Positions 41,544 through 51,590 of a stretch of 64,000 bases of DNA are shown here, piece by piece. This DNA is from an uncultured Prevotellaceae bacterium. GTDB lineage: Bacteria; Bacteroidota; Bacteroidia; Bacteroidales; Bacteroidaceae. The stretch lies in assembly GCA_900315565.1 (NCBI GenBank), contig OMZS01000014.1, positions 62,001-126,000 of the forward strand, written 5' to 3'. The position numbers and the translations under genes were made by a program. The first letter of the stretch is position 1; each line of letters begins with the position of its first letter. The notes beneath the pieces are model-generated. The model ran no database searches, had not been told where the DNA came from, and was given only the letters and a program-made list of their open reading frames with translations.

Positions 41544-42554
41544 ATGATTTCCTCCTTTGCAAGAACCATTCCGAGAGTGACATTACTTATTCTATCGTTC
41601 ATCATTTGTCATCTCTCGTTCACCGAAGCACAGGCCGCTTCGCCCTACGACAATCCCGACACCCTCTTCGTTGCACGCGACGGAACAGGGCAGTTTCGAA
41701 CCATAGGCGAAGCCGTAGAGGTGTGCCGTGCCTTCATGGAGTACCACAAGGTGATTTTTGTGAAGAAAGGCATCTATAAGGAGAAACTCGTTATCCCCTC
41801 GTGGGTCACCAACATCGAAATCTGTGGCGAGGATGCCCAGCAAACCGTCATCACCTACGACGACCACGCCAACATCCATATCCCCAAGGTTGGTGGCGAA
41901 GGAACCCAACCCATGGGCACCTTCCGCACCTACACCCTAAAAGTGGAAGGGCAGGACATCACCCTGCGCAACATCACCATCGAGAACAATTCCGCACGTC
42001 TGGGTCAGGCTGTGGCACTCCACACCGAGGGCGACCGTCTGAAGTTCATCAACTGCCGTTTCCTAGGCCATCAGGACACCGTTTATACCGGCGTTGGGGG
42101 CACCCGCTGTTATTTCTTTGGTTGCTACATCGAGGGCACCACCGACTTCATCTTCGGTCCCTCCACGGCCTGGTTTGAGCAATGTGTCATCCACAGCAAG
42201 GCCGACTCCTACATCACAGCTGCGTCCACCCCTCGCGACGTAACCTACGGCTACGTGTTCAACCGTTGCCGCCTCACGGCCGATGCCACAGTCAGCAAAG
42301 TTTATCTCGGCCGACCTTGGCGCCCTTATGCCTACACCCTGTTTATGAATACTGAGATGGGCAACCACATCCTGCCACAGGGCTGGCACAACTGGAACAA
42401 CGCCGACAACGAGCGCACCGCCCGTTACTGCGAGTATCAGAGCAGCGGCCCCGGAGCGAGCTCTGCCAGCCGCGTAGCGTGGAGCCGCCAGCTCAGCGGC
42501 AAAGAGGCTGCAGCCCTCACTCCCCAGAAAGTGCTCGGCAACTGGATTAATTAA
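41544..42554 (+). CDS. Pectin methylesterase (carbohydrate esterase family 8)
   Basis: 336 residues. Signal peptide about 1-31 (ending TEAQA). A parallel beta-helix holds the PME motifs: GQAVALHTEGD (Gln155), GHQDTVYTG (Asp178), GTTDFIFG (Asp201) and VYLGRPWRPYA (the catalytic Arg). These residues remove methyl groups from homogalacturonan. It is not inside the susC/susD locus, but the GH28 at 30832 could act on its product. The leader is a short AGTTTACAGTTCAAAG-type microrepeat. A clear terminator follows. Confidence 0.93.
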   Translation: MISSFARTIPRVTLLILSFIICHLSFTEAQAASPYDNPDTLFVARDGTGQFRTIGEAVEVCRAFMEYHKVIFVKKGIYKEKLVIPSWVTNIEICGEDAQQTVITYDDHANIHIPKVGGEGTQPMGTFRTYTLKVEGQDITLRNITIENNSARLGQAVALHTEGDRLKFINCRFLGHQDTVYTGVGGTRCYFFGCYIEGTTDFIFGPSTAWFEQCVIHSKADSYITAASTPRDVTYGYVFNRCRLTADATVSKVYLGRPWRPYAYTLFMNTEMGNHILPQGWHNWNNADNERTARYCEYQSSGPGASSASRVAWSRQLSGKEAAALTPQKVLGNWIN

Positions 42555-42594
42555 GATTTGAGAAAAGAGAATAGAGAGTTGCAATTAGAGAATT

Positions 42595-42638
42595 AACGCG
42601 GGTCACAAATTCACAGGATTATTTGTGGCCCGCGTTTT
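42595..42638 (+). terminator. Terminator of the pectinesterase gene
   Basis: A 16-bp stem (AACGCGGGTCACAAAT with ATTTGTGGCCCGCGTT, one G-U pair) followed by TTG. Confidence 0.82.
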
Positions 42639-42667
42639 GTGTTGTTTGCTAAAAAGTGCTATTATTT

Positions 42668-42699
42668 TTTGCGTTTCTGTTTTTTTTGATTATTTTTGC
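42668..42699 (+). promoter_or_regulatory. Promoter of the macroglobulin gene
   Basis: -33 TTTG (42668-42671), 19 bp, -7 TATTTTTGC (42691-42699). The leader (to 42766) contains AACGTCAACGATAACCCAAA, a microrepeat shared with dnaG. Confidence 0.8.
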
Positions 42700-42765
42700 G
42701 ATGTGATATGAACTATTGCGAAAACGTCAACGATAACCCAAACGATAACTATAAGAAAAACCTAT

Positions 42766-45700
42766 ATGAAAACATCAAAAATCATAACTATGGCAATGCT
42801 GACGCTGGCAGCCTTGTGGCCCCTTGGCCTTTGGGGCGACAACCTGCAACGACTGTGGAAAGAGCTCGACGAGGCCATGCTCAACGACCTGCCCAAAAGC
42901 GAGCTGCAAATATTGGACAAAATAACCGCCGAGGCCAAGGCGCAAAATGCTTACGGCCATCTGCTGAAAGCACAGCTGATGAAGGCGCAGACGAGTGTGC
43001 TGCTCTCGGGTGACTCGCTGAAGAGTGCCGTAGCAGAACTGGAACAGCAATACGAACAGGCAAAGAACTCGGAGCCGGTGCTGAGCATGGTGTATGCCGC
43101 CGTGCTGGGACATTTGTACGACCAAAACTACCGTCTGTCGCGCGACAATCCGGGCAAGGCCAAACAGTATTTCGACGTTGCGCTGGCGCAGCCCGAGCTG
43201 CTGGCGGCCGAGCGCACACCCACATTCGACCCTGCTGTGGTGAAAGGGCGCGACGGGGCCGTGTTCAACCACGACATGCTGAGCGTAGTGGGCTACGAGG
43301 CCGACAGGCTGCAGCTGCTGCACGACTTCTACGAGCAGCACGGCAACCGCCAGGCTGCCCTGGCTACCGCCCTGCAGATGCTCACCGACCGCTACCGTTA
43401 CTACCATGCCAGCGAGTTCAATAAGTCGGAGTATGCCGCTAAACTCGACTCGCTGATAGAGCGCTACGGCGACCTGCAACTGGCGGGCGACGTGGCCGTG
43501 AGGCGTTACCGCCACATGGACGACTGCGACGTGGAGCCCAAAGACCTCTACAACTACTTGAACTATGCCCTGGGCCGCTGGGGCGGTTGGCATGGTATGT
43601 ATGAGCTGCGCAACGAACTGAAAGACCTCACGCAGCCCAAACTTTCGGCTGCCATGGGCAACCTGGTGTGGCGGCCGGCAACGGAGCGGGTGGTACGCCT
43701 CGACGACATACGAAACGTCAGTCAGGTGACAGTCACCATACAGCGAATCAACTGGAACCGGTTGGAAGGCGGCAACGCTCCTTCGCTTCATGATGCTAAA
43801 AAACTGAAAGCCCTGAAGAAACTCATTGTGCCTGGCAGCGCGCAGACCATTCAGCGGCGCTACACGGGCTTTGCTCCCTACGAGGTTCACGACGACACGG
43901 TGACGCTGGCTCCGCGCGAGCCGGGCGTGTATCTGATTGAGGTGCAGACCGACAACAAGAAGATTGACGTGATGCGCGAACTGATTCATGTGAGCGACAT
44001 GATGGTGGTGTGTCAGGAACAGCCGCAAAAGACGTTACGCTATGCCGTGGTGAATGCTACGACAGGTCATCCCGTGGCCAACGCCAAGATGAAGTTCTAC
44101 TATTTTGAACGATACAAGCGACCGGCACGTGAGGAAACGCTTGAGACCAACGAACTTGGCGAGCGGCTTTTCACCTACGCCAAGAGCGACGACATTCCCG
44201 ACCGCATCATCCCCTATACCAAGACTGACAAATTCTACCCCATGGCATCGCTGAGCCACAACTACAACTACAGCGGCGAGCCTCACGACTATACGCGTAC
44301 CGAAATATTTACTGACCGAAAAATATATCGGCCGGGGCAAACCGTCTATGTTTCGACCATCGGTTACCGAACCGAAAAAGGCATACAGACGCAGACCGCC
44401 GAGGAAGGCGAGTCTGTAGTAATCAGCTTGTTTGATGCCAATGGTGAGCTGGTGAACAACCTGACGGCTACCACCAACGAGTTTGGAGTTGCCCAGGCAC
44501 AATTCAAACTGCCCGAAAGGGGGCTCAACGGTTCTTTCCGTGTGGAGGCTGACTGGAGCCGTCGCTCGTATGCCTTCATACAGGTGGAGGAATACAAGCG
44601 ACCCACGTTTCAGGTAGAGTTTCCCAAAGTGAACGAGAAATATCAGCCCGGCGACACCGTGGTGGTGAAGGGAACGGCGCGCAGCTATGCCGGTGTACCT
44701 GTGCAGGGTGCCAAGGTTACCTACGAGGTGAAGCGCAGCTACTCATGGTGGTGGCGCAGCGACGGTTCTAGTGGCACCACACTGAAGACAGGCGAGGCTG
44801 TGACCGATGCCAACGGACAATTTGAGGTAGAAATGCCCATGTTGGTGCCCGAGGATGACATACGCTACAAGCGCAGCGCTTTCTACAACATTGTGGCCTC
44901 GGCCAAGGTGGTGGATGTGGCTGGCGAAACCCACGAGGCAAGCATTGCCCTGCCCATTGGCACACGACCCACGCACTTCAGCCTCGACATGCCTTCGAAA
45001 AGCGAAACCGAGAAACTGCCTCCGGTGGTGTTCGGACTGAAAAACGGCTCGGGTATAGAGATTGACGGCAAGGTGAGTTACACCATCGACGGCAAGGACA
45101 TGGGCACGGCCAAGACCAATGTGCCCTTCCCGTTGCCACTCGACGCACAACAGCGCGCCTCGGGCCAGCACAAACTGGTGGCCATTTGCGAGGGCGATAC
45201 CATTGAACACGAGTTTGTGCTCTTCAGTCTTGCTGACAAGAAACCCTGCGTGGAAACTCACGACTGGTTCTATGTTACCCACGAGAGCTTCCCTGCCGAC
45301 GGCTCGCCCGTCACGGTGCAGGTGGGTGCAAGCGACCCCGATACGCACATTCTCTACTCCATCATGGCACAGGAAAGGCTGCTGGAGAGCGGCTGCATTG
45401 ATCTGAGCAACGCGCTCAATACCCGCGAATTCAGCTACAAGAGTGAGTATGGAAGCGGACTGCGCATTACCTATGCCTGGGTGAAGAACAGCAAGCTGTA
45501 TAGCCACTCTGCCACCATCGAACGGCCGCTGCCCGACAAACGCCTGATGGTGACATGGGATACTTTCCGCGACCGCCTCACGCCCGGCCAGAAAGAGGAG
45601 TGGACGGCTCACATTGCCTATCCCGACGGTACGCCCGCCAAGGCGCATCTCATTGCCACGCTCTACGACAAGTCGCTCGACCAGATTCTGGGCAACCGAT

Positions 45701-48372
45701 GGAACCTTGATATAGAGCTCACCCAAAACCTGCCCTACGCCCGATGGGACGGCAGTAGCTTTGGCAGTATCCTTGTCCGTGAGTCGGCCGAATACAAGCA
45801 GTCGGAGGGTTATGGTTTTGAAAGAAGCCAGTTCGACAGCGATCTCCTCACGCTCAACGTGTGGGATATAGAGAACATCCGGTTCAACCGCTCTCCTGGC
45901 GCTGGCAAAGAACGGATAATGGTAAGAGGCAGAAGAGCTTTGGGAGCCGCACCAATGGCCATGGCAAGTGAAAACATGGTGATGCGTGCCAAAGATGTGG
46001 TAGCCGAAGAGGTGGCCGATTACGACAGCGCTCCCGATGCTGAGCAGAAATCTGCCGACAAACCGGCGAGCAAATCGAACGAGCAGGTGCGCGAGAACCT
46101 CAACGAGACGGCTGCTTTCTTCCATTCGCTCATAGCCGACCAAAATGGCAACGTGGCCATGAAGTTCACCCTGCCTGAAAGCGTCACCACATGGCGATTC
46201 ATTGGTGTGGCCCACGACCAGCAAATGAACCACGGCTTGCTCGAGGGCGAGGCCGTGGCAAAGAAAACCGTCATGGTGCAGCCCAACATTCCGCGTTTTG
46301 TACGCACGGGTGACGAAGCCAGAATTGTGGCCCGACTGGTGAATACCAGCGAGCGTGCCGTGTCAGGACAGGCCCGACTGGAGCTTGTAAATCCTGAAAC
46401 CAACCGTGTGGAGTTCTCGCAGGTGAAAAAGTTCAATGCTGCTGCGGCAAGCACCGTACCCGTGGAGTTCAGTTACCTGCCCTCGGGCGATGCCACGCTC
46501 TATGTCTGCCGTATCATTGCCTCGGGCAAGGGATTTAGCGACGGCGAGCAACACTATCTGCCCGTGCTGCCCAACTACGAGCTGGTGACCAACACGTATC
46601 CCATTACGCAAAACGACCCCGGCACGGTGAGCGTTGATCTGAAGAAACTCTTCGCCGTCAACGACAAGACCAACAAACTCACCGTAGAATATACCAACAA
46701 CCCCGCTTGGCTCATGGTGCAGGCCCTGCCGCTGATGAGTTCTGCCAAAGACGAAAACGTCATCAGCCAGGCATCGGCACTCTATGCCAACCGCCTCGGC
46801 TCCTACATTCTGAGCCAGTCGGAAGCCATGAAGGAAACCATCGAAGTCTGGAGCAAAGAGGAGGGCAACGAAACGACGCTCATGAGCAGCCTGAACAAAA
46901 ACCAGGAGCTGAAAAACATTCTCATCGACGAAACGCCTTGGGTGATGGATGCCAAGCGCGAGGCCGAGCAGAAACAGCAGCTCATCAATTTCTTCGACGA
47001 CGGAGCTCTTAACGCCAAGATGGATGCCAACATACAGCAGTTGCAGAAACTACAGAAGTCTGACGGCTCGTGGAGCTGGTGGCCAGAAATGATGGGTAGC
47101 CACTATCTCACCTTGGCTGTGGCCGAAATGCTGGTCAGACTGCAAGTCATGACGGGCAATGACAGTCGCGCGCAGGCCATGCTCAGCCGTGCATACAGCT
47201 ACCTCGACGCCATGGCTGTGAAGGAAATGAACGAGGTGAAAGAATACGACAAAAAGAACAAAACCGACTTGCGGCCCTCGGAGAACATCATCAGATATCT
47301 CTACATCGTCGGACTGGGCGGACATCAGCTCTCTGGCAAAGTCAGTGAAGCCAAGGACTATTTCCTAAAGAAAATGGAGAAGCAGACAGCTGCATACTCC
47401 ATCTACGGAAAAGCCACGGCTGCCGTGGTATTTGCCAAGCACAAGATGACCGACAAAGCCAAACTCTATCTGGAGAGCATGCGCCAGTATTCGGTTTACA
47501 ATGAAGAGAAAGGCCGCTACTACGACACTCGCAAAGCCGGATATAGCTGGTTCGACTATCGCATACCGACACAGGTGGCCGTGATTGAAGCCCTGCAATC
47601 CATTGAGCCCGACGACGTGAAAACCATCTACGAGCTACAGCGCTGGCTCTTGCAGTCGAAGCGCACTCAGGCGTGGGATACACCTATTAATAGTGTTAAC
47701 GCTGTCTATGCTTTCCTCAACGGGCGAACCTCTATCCTGATAGAACAGGCGCCAGCCGTGCTCTCGCTCAACGGAAAACCGCTCGAAATGCCCAAGGGAA
47801 CAGCCGGTCTTGGCTATGTGAAGACGTCGGTAACGGGTAGCAACATGAATACCTTCAGCGTGAAGAAAACAGCGCCGGGTATCTCGTGGGGCGCACTCTA
47901 TGCCCAGTTCCGACAGCGCACCAAGCATGTGGACACGAGTTCTGCCGGCATGACGGTGAAGCGCGAAGTGGTGGCCGTCAACCAGCAGTCTGTCCTCACT
48001 GCCGAACAACAGAAGAACACAGACACAACGCAGCCGCCGCTAAGCCTGAAGGTGGGTGACAAGGTGAAAATACGCATCACCATCACGGCCGACCGCGACT
48101 ACGACTTTGTACAGGTGCTCGACAAGCGGGCAGCATGCATGGAGCCTATCAATCAGCTCAGCGGATATCATTGGGGCTACTACTGTTCGCCCAAGGACTA
48201 TTCAACCAACTATTATTTCGATCGTCTGAGCAAAGGCGAGCACGTAGTGGAGACTGAATACTATGTTGACCGCGCCGGCAAGTACGAAACGGGTGTCTGC
48301 ACAGCCCAATGCGCCTACTCGCCCGAGTTTACTGCCCGCGACGCCTCGCTGACATTCGATGTAAAAGAGTAA
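42766..48372 (+). CDS. Alpha-2-macroglobulin family protein (thioester-lacking)
   Basis: 1868 residues, the largest gene here. Signal peptide about 1-24 (MKTSKIITMAMLTLAALWPL in part). MG domains include the MG2-type DRKIYRPGQTVYVSTIGYR (about 518-536) and PGDTVVVKGTA. A linker rich in Gly, Ala and Met (about 1045-1085) may be a bait region. The A2M core has ENLNETAAFFHSLIADQNGN and VTTWRFIGVAHD. A thioester domain-like alpha/alpha barrel follows. At the place where thioester proteins carry CxEQ there is SSAKDENVISQ (about residue 1330) with no Cys, so covalent trapping is not expected. Such proteins are thought to guard the periplasm against proteases. It is probably cotranscribed with DUF1573 10 bp downstream. 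Confidence 0.93.
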   Translation: MKTSKIITMAMLTLAALWPLGLWGDNLQRLWKELDEAMLNDLPKSELQILDKITAEAKAQNAYGHLLKAQLMKAQTSVLLSGDSLKSAVAELEQQYEQAKNSEPVLSMVYAAVLGHLYDQNYRLSRDNPGKAKQYFDVALAQPELLAAERTPTFDPAVVKGRDGAVFNHDMLSVVGYEADRLQLLHDFYEQHGNRQAALATALQMLTDRYRYYHASEFNKSEYAAKLDSLIERYGDLQLAGDVAVRRYRHMDDCDVEPKDLYNYLNYALGRWGGWHGMYELRNELKDLTQPKLSAAMGNLVWRPATERVVRLDDIRNVSQVTVTIQRINWNRLEGGNAPSLHDAKKLKALKKLIVPGSAQTIQRRYTGFAPYEVHDDTVTLAPREPGVYLIEVQTDNKKIDVMRELIHVSDMMVVCQEQPQKTLRYAVVNATTGHPVANAKMKFYYFERYKRPAREETLETNELGERLFTYAKSDDIPDRIIPYTKTDKFYPMASLSHNYNYSGEPHDYTRTEIFTDRKIYRPGQTVYVSTIGYRTEKGIQTQTAEEGESVVISLFDANGELVNNLTATTNEFGVAQAQFKLPERGLNGSFRVEADWSRRSYAFIQVEEYKRPTFQVEFPKVNEKYQPGDTVVVKGTARSYAGVPVQGAKVTYEVKRSYSWWWRSDGSSGTTLKTGEAVTDANGQFEVEMPMLVPEDDIRYKRSAFYNIVASAKVVDVAGETHEASIALPIGTRPTHFSLDMPSKSETEKLPPVVFGLKNGSGIEIDGKVSYTIDGKDMGTAKTNVPFPLPLDAQQRASGQHKLVAICEGDTIEHEFVLFSLADKKPCVETHDWFYVTHESFPADGSPVTVQVGASDPDTHILYSIMAQERLLESGCIDLSNALNTREFSYKSEYGSGLRITYAWVKNSKLYSHSATIERPLPDKRLMVTWDTFRDRLTPGQKEEWTAHIAYPDGTPAKAHLIATLYDKSLDQILGNRWNLDIELTQNLPYARWDGSSFGSILVRESAEYKQSEGYGFERSQFDSDLLTLNVWDIENIRFNRSPGAGKERIMVRGRRALGAAPMAMASENMVMRAKDVVAEEVADYDSAPDAEQKSADKPASKSNEQVRENLNETAAFFHSLIADQNGNVAMKFTLPESVTTWRFIGVAHDQQMNHGLLEGEAVAKKTVMVQPNIPRFVRTGDEARIVARLVNTSERAVSGQARLELVNPETNRVEFSQVKKFNAAAASTVPVEFSYLPSGDATLYVCRIIASGKGFSDGEQHYLPVLPNYELVTNTYPITQNDPGTVSVDLKKLFAVNDKTNKLTVEYTNNPAWLMVQALPLMSSAKDENVISQASALYANRLGSYILSQSEAMKETIEVWSKEEGNETTLMSSLNKNQELKNILIDETPWVMDAKREAEQKQQLINFFDDGALNAKMDANIQQLQKLQKSDGSWSWWPEMMGSHYLTLAVAEMLVRLQVMTGNDSRAQAMLSRAYSYLDAMAVKEMNEVKEYDKKNKTDLRPSENIIRYLYIVGLGGHQLSGKVSEAKDYFLKKMEKQTAAYSIYGKATAAVVFAKHKMTDKAKLYLESMRQYSVYNEEKGRYYDTRKAGYSWFDYRIPTQVAVIEALQSIEPDDVKTIYELQRWLLQSKRTQAWDTPINSVNAVYAFLNGRTSILIEQAPAVLSLNGKPLEMPKGTAGLGYVKTSVTGSNMNTFSVKKTAPGISWGALYAQFRQRTKHVDTSSAGMTVKREVVAVNQQSVLTAEQQKNTDTTQPPLSLKVGDKVKIRITITADRDYDFVQVLDKRAACMEPINQLSGYHWGYYCSPKDYSTNYYFDRLSKGEHVVETEYYVDRAGKYETGVCTAQCAYSPEFTARDASLTFDVKE

Positions 48373-48382
48373 CCAACCGATT

Positions 48383-49450
48383 ATGAACAAAAAAAAGAAT
48401 AAAAGCATTATCCTCTTGCTGACCCTTGTGGCCTTGCCTGCAATGGGTCAGCGTATTGTTGCCGAGCGCGACGTGATTGATTGTGGTAAGGTGATGTACG
48501 AGCATCCGGTCACCGTGAGTTTCGAACTGCGAAACGAAGGCGGTTCGCAGTTGCTTATCGACGATGTGCGAACCAGCTGCGGATGCACCACTGTGTCGTT
48601 TCCGCGCGACCCCATTCCGCCCCAAGGCAGCTTCACTGTTGCGGCTACCTACGATGCCCGACAGCTGGGACACTTCAACAAGCAGCTGGGCATTTACAGC
48701 AATGCTTCCGACAAGCCCTTGTTGCTGGGGCTCAAAGGAGTGGTGGTAGAGAAAATCGTTGATTTCTCGGGAGAGTATCCTTACAGCATCGGCGACGTGC
48801 GCATCGACATCAACAACATTGAGTTCGACGATGTGAGTAGCGGCGACATGCCCATACAGAAAATCCACATCCAGAACAATTCTGCGCAAACCATTGCCCC
48901 CGTGCTGATGCATCTGCCCGACTATCTGAAAGCCTACGTGTCGCCCACACGCATTGCTCCTGGGCATTCGGGCGAGGCCACCGTCACGCTTTTCTCAAAG
49001 AAACTCCGCAACTTCGGACTGACGCAGACTTCCATCTACCTGGGCATGTTCCCGGGCGACAGGGTAAGTTCAGAAAAAGAGATTGAGGTGTCGGCTGTGC
49101 TCCTGCCCGGATTCAGCACCCTAACCGATTTTCAGCGCGCCAATGCCCCTCAGCTCAAGCTCTCTACTTATAAGCTGGATGTCGATTTCCAAGGCAAAAG
49201 CAAGAAGCAGGATATCATACTGGTGCAGAATGTGGGCAAAAGCACACTCGAAATTCAGTCGGTGCAGGTGTTTACCAGTGGCATTGAGCTTACTGTACCC
49301 AAGAGCCAGCTTGCCCCTGGCGAAGAGGTGAAAATGAAAATCACTACCCGTGCCAAGGAGCTGAAAAACGTTCGCACCCAGCCACGTATCCTGATGATTA
49401 CCAACGATCCTGATAATGCCAAGGCAGTTATCACGCTCAACGTGAAGTAA
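48383..49450 (+). CDS. DUF1573 domain protein, secreted
   Basis: 355 residues. Signal peptide about 1-23 (ending AMGQ). The DUF1573 repeat DCGKVMYEHPVTVSFELRN ... TSCGCTTVSFPRDPIPPQG occupies about residues 30-115. Two further Ig-like segments follow (about 140-230 and 250-355), the last with VGKSTLEIQSVQVFTSG. The conserved TSCGCT may bind metal or form a disulfide. The function is unknown; these proteins are common in the Bacteroidetes envelope. It begins 10 bp after the macroglobulin stop. Confidence 0.85.
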   Translation: MNKKKNKSIILLLTLVALPAMGQRIVAERDVIDCGKVMYEHPVTVSFELRNEGGSQLLIDDVRTSCGCTTVSFPRDPIPPQGSFTVAATYDARQLGHFNKQLGIYSNASDKPLLLGLKGVVVEKIVDFSGEYPYSIGDVRIDINNIEFDDVSSGDMPIQKIHIQNNSAQTIAPVLMHLPDYLKAYVSPTRIAPGHSGEATVTLFSKKLRNFGLTQTSIYLGMFPGDRVSSEKEIEVSAVLLPGFSTLTDFQRANAPQLKLSTYKLDVDFQGKSKKQDIILVQNVGKSTLEIQSVQVFTSGIELTVPKSQLAPGEEVKMKITTRAKELKNVRTQPRILMITNDPDNAKAVITLNVK

Positions 49451-49487
49451 ACTGCAAAAGGCAAAACCTTTTACAATAATCATATTT

Positions 49488-50588
49488 ATGGAACATCCTG
49501 AAAACAACGAAGAATACCAGGGACTCACCGTCAACGCTGGCATCAAGCAGCCACCCAGCATCAATCCTTATCTCAAGCGCAGCCGGTTCCGCCAGCGCGA
49601 ACTCTCTGCCGCCGAAATGGTGGAGGGCATCGTCAAAGGCGATATCACCATCCTCAGCCGCGCTGTGACACTGGTGGAGAGCGTCAATCCGCAGCATCAG
49701 GCCAAAGCGCAGGAGGTCATAGAGAAATGTCTGCCCTATAGCGGCAATTCCATTCGTGTGGGCATCAGCGGCGTGCCCGGTGCAGGCAAGAGCACCTCTA
49801 TCGACGAGTTTGGCATTCATGTGCTCGATAAGCATGGTGGTAAACTGGCTGTGCTAGCCATCGACCCCAGCTCCGAACGTTCGAAGGGCAGCATCTTGGG
49901 CGACAAGACCCGCATGGAAAAACTCTCGCAAAGGCTCGATGCCTTCATCCGTCCCAGCCCGACGGCCGGTTCGTTGGGCGGCGTTGCCCGTAAGACGCGC
50001 GAGAGCATCATTCTCTGCGAGGCTGCCGGGTTCGACAAGGTGTTTGTTGAGACGGTGGGCGTAGGTCAAAGCGAGACTGCCTGTCACTCGATGGTGGATT
50101 TCTTCCTGCTCATTCAGCTTGCCGGCACAGGCGACGAGTTGCAGGGCATCAAGCGTGGCATCATGGAAATCAGCGACGGCATCGTCATCAACAAGTGCGA
50201 CGGCTCGAACGTGGATAAATGCCACATGGCGGCCACCAATTTTCGCAACGCGCTCCATTTCTTTCCCAAGCCCGAGAGCGGATGGCTGCCCAAAGTGCTG
50301 TGTTACAGTGGCTTCTATGGCACGGGCGTGAAAGAAATCTGGGATATGATTTACGAATACATCGACTTTGTGAAAGCCAACGGCTATTTTCAGTACCGTC
50401 GCAACGAACAGAGCAAGTGGTGGATGTACGAAACCATCAACGAGCAACTGCGCAACTCGTTCTACAACAATCCGCTCATCGAGCAGAAACTTCAGGAAGC
50501 CGAGAAAACGGTACTCGGAGGCAACAAGACGTCGTTTACGGCTGCCTTCGACCTGCTGAACCAATATTTCGAATCGATGCGCAGTTAA
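49488..50588 (+). CDS. meaB: MeaB-type GTPase (methylmalonyl-CoA mutase chaperone)
   Basis: 366 residues. G1/P-loop GISGVPGAGKSTSIDEFG (about 86-103), base-binding NKCDGS (about 224-229), and the Mg motif VETVGVGQSE. MeaB/ArgK loads and protects the B12 cofactor of methylmalonyl-CoA mutase. No mutase genes lie in the window, which is common in Bacteroidales, where meaB stands alone. Members of this group make propionate through that pathway. It has an intrinsic terminator 12 bp behind. Confidence 0.93.
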   Translation: MEHPENNEEYQGLTVNAGIKQPPSINPYLKRSRFRQRELSAAEMVEGIVKGDITILSRAVTLVESVNPQHQAKAQEVIEKCLPYSGNSIRVGISGVPGAGKSTSIDEFGIHVLDKHGGKLAVLAIDPSSERSKGSILGDKTRMEKLSQRLDAFIRPSPTAGSLGGVARKTRESIILCEAAGFDKVFVETVGVGQSETACHSMVDFFLLIQLAGTGDELQGIKRGIMEISDGIVINKCDGSNVDKCHMAATNFRNALHFFPKPESGWLPKVLCYSGFYGTGVKEIWDMIYEYIDFVKANGYFQYRRNEQSKWWMYETINEQLRNSFYNNPLIEQKLQEAEKTVLGGNKTSFTAAFDLLNQYFESMRS

Positions 50589-50600
50589 TAAACATAAGGC

Positions 50601-50638
50601 AAAGCCGAATCCTTTCGGAAGCGAAGGGGTTCGGCTTT
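50601..50638 (+). terminator. Terminator of meaB
   Basis: Stem AAAGCCGAATCCTTTC with GAAGGGGTTCGGCTTT (small mismatches), followed by GTTGT. Confidence 0.8.
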
Positions 50639-50693
50639 GTTGTATTAATTCGTGTTACGAACCATTGCAAACAAGTAATCTTTCAGAAAACGA

Positions 50694-51554
50694 ATGATTC
50701 AGATAGAAATTGACAACGGCAGCGGTTTCTGTTTCGGCGTAACCACCGCCATTCAGAAGGCTGAAGAAGAATTGGCCACAGGCGGCACTCTCTATTGCCT
50801 GGGCGACATTGTGCATAACGGCATGGAGTGTGAGCGGCTGCGCAACATGGGCCTTGTCACCATTAATCACGACCAGCTCGCACAGCTTCGCGATGCCAAG
50901 GTGCTGCTGCGTGCTCATGGCGAACCACCGGCCACCTACGAGCTGGCACAGCGCAACAACATAGAAATTATCGATGCCACCTGTCCTGTGGTGCTACAGC
51001 TGCAACGGCGCATCAAGCGTCAGTTCGATGCCAACCCTAATGCGCAAATTGTCATCTTTGGCAAAAACGGCCATGCAGAGGTCATGGGGCTTGTGGGGCA
51101 AACCAACAATCATGCCATTATTGTGGAGAGATTTGACGATGTGAAGACGCTCGACTTTACGCGCGACATTTTTCTCTACTCGCAAACCACCAAGTCGCTT
51201 GACGAGTTTCAGCGTATCATAGCCTACATTCAGCAGCACATTGCCCCTAATGCTACCTTCCGCAGTTTCGACACCATCTGCCGCCAGGTGGCCAACCGTA
51301 TGCCCAATATCAGCACTTTTGCTGCCAAGCACGATGTGGTGCTCTTTGTCAGCGGGCGAAAAAGCAGCAACGGAAAAGTGCTTTTCAACGAGTGTCGGAG
51401 CGTGAATCCCAACAGTTTCCAAATAGAAAGCTCGTCGGAAATCAATCTCGACTGGTTCTCCGATGCCAAAACCGTGGGCATTTGTGGAGCCACCAGCACC
51501 CCCAAGTGGCTCATGGAGGAGTGCCGCGACTACATTTTGCAGCACAAGGGCTAG
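50694..51554 (+). CDS. ispH: 4-hydroxy-3-methylbut-2-enyl diphosphate reductase
   Basis: 286 residues, normal length. Last step of the MEP isoprenoid pathway: it reduces HMBPP to IPP and DMAPP with a [4Fe-4S] cluster. The three cluster Cys are present: Cys13 (GFCFGV), Cys97 (DATCPVV) and Cys196 (DTICRQ). Substrate residues include RAHGEPP and KNGHAEVMGLVGQT. It makes the precursors used by the polyprenyl synthase at 54209. It converges with cmk across 36 bp that hold no clear terminator. Confidence 0.96.
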   Translation: MIQIEIDNGSGFCFGVTTAIQKAEEELATGGTLYCLGDIVHNGMECERLRNMGLVTINHDQLAQLRDAKVLLRAHGEPPATYELAQRNNIEIIDATCPVVLQLQRRIKRQFDANPNAQIVIFGKNGHAEVMGLVGQTNNHAIIVERFDDVKTLDFTRDIFLYSQTTKSLDEFQRIIAYIQQHIAPNATFRSFDTICRQVANRMPNISTFAAKHDVVLFVSGRKSSNGKVLFNECRSVNPNSFQIESSSEINLDWFSDAKTVGICGATSTPKWLMEECRDYILQHKG

Positions 51555-51590
51555 TAACCCGCAGCCTGCTCATCTAGTCAAAACAGCCAT

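Noticed and set aside
42706-43013. Small frame before and over the macroglobulin start
   Set aside because: Its first part is the microrepeat leader and the rest is out of frame with a clearly conserved protein.
44743-46233. 496-codon minus-strand frame inside the macroglobulin gene
   Set aside because: Shadow of a well-conserved gene; no signal peptide or family motif.
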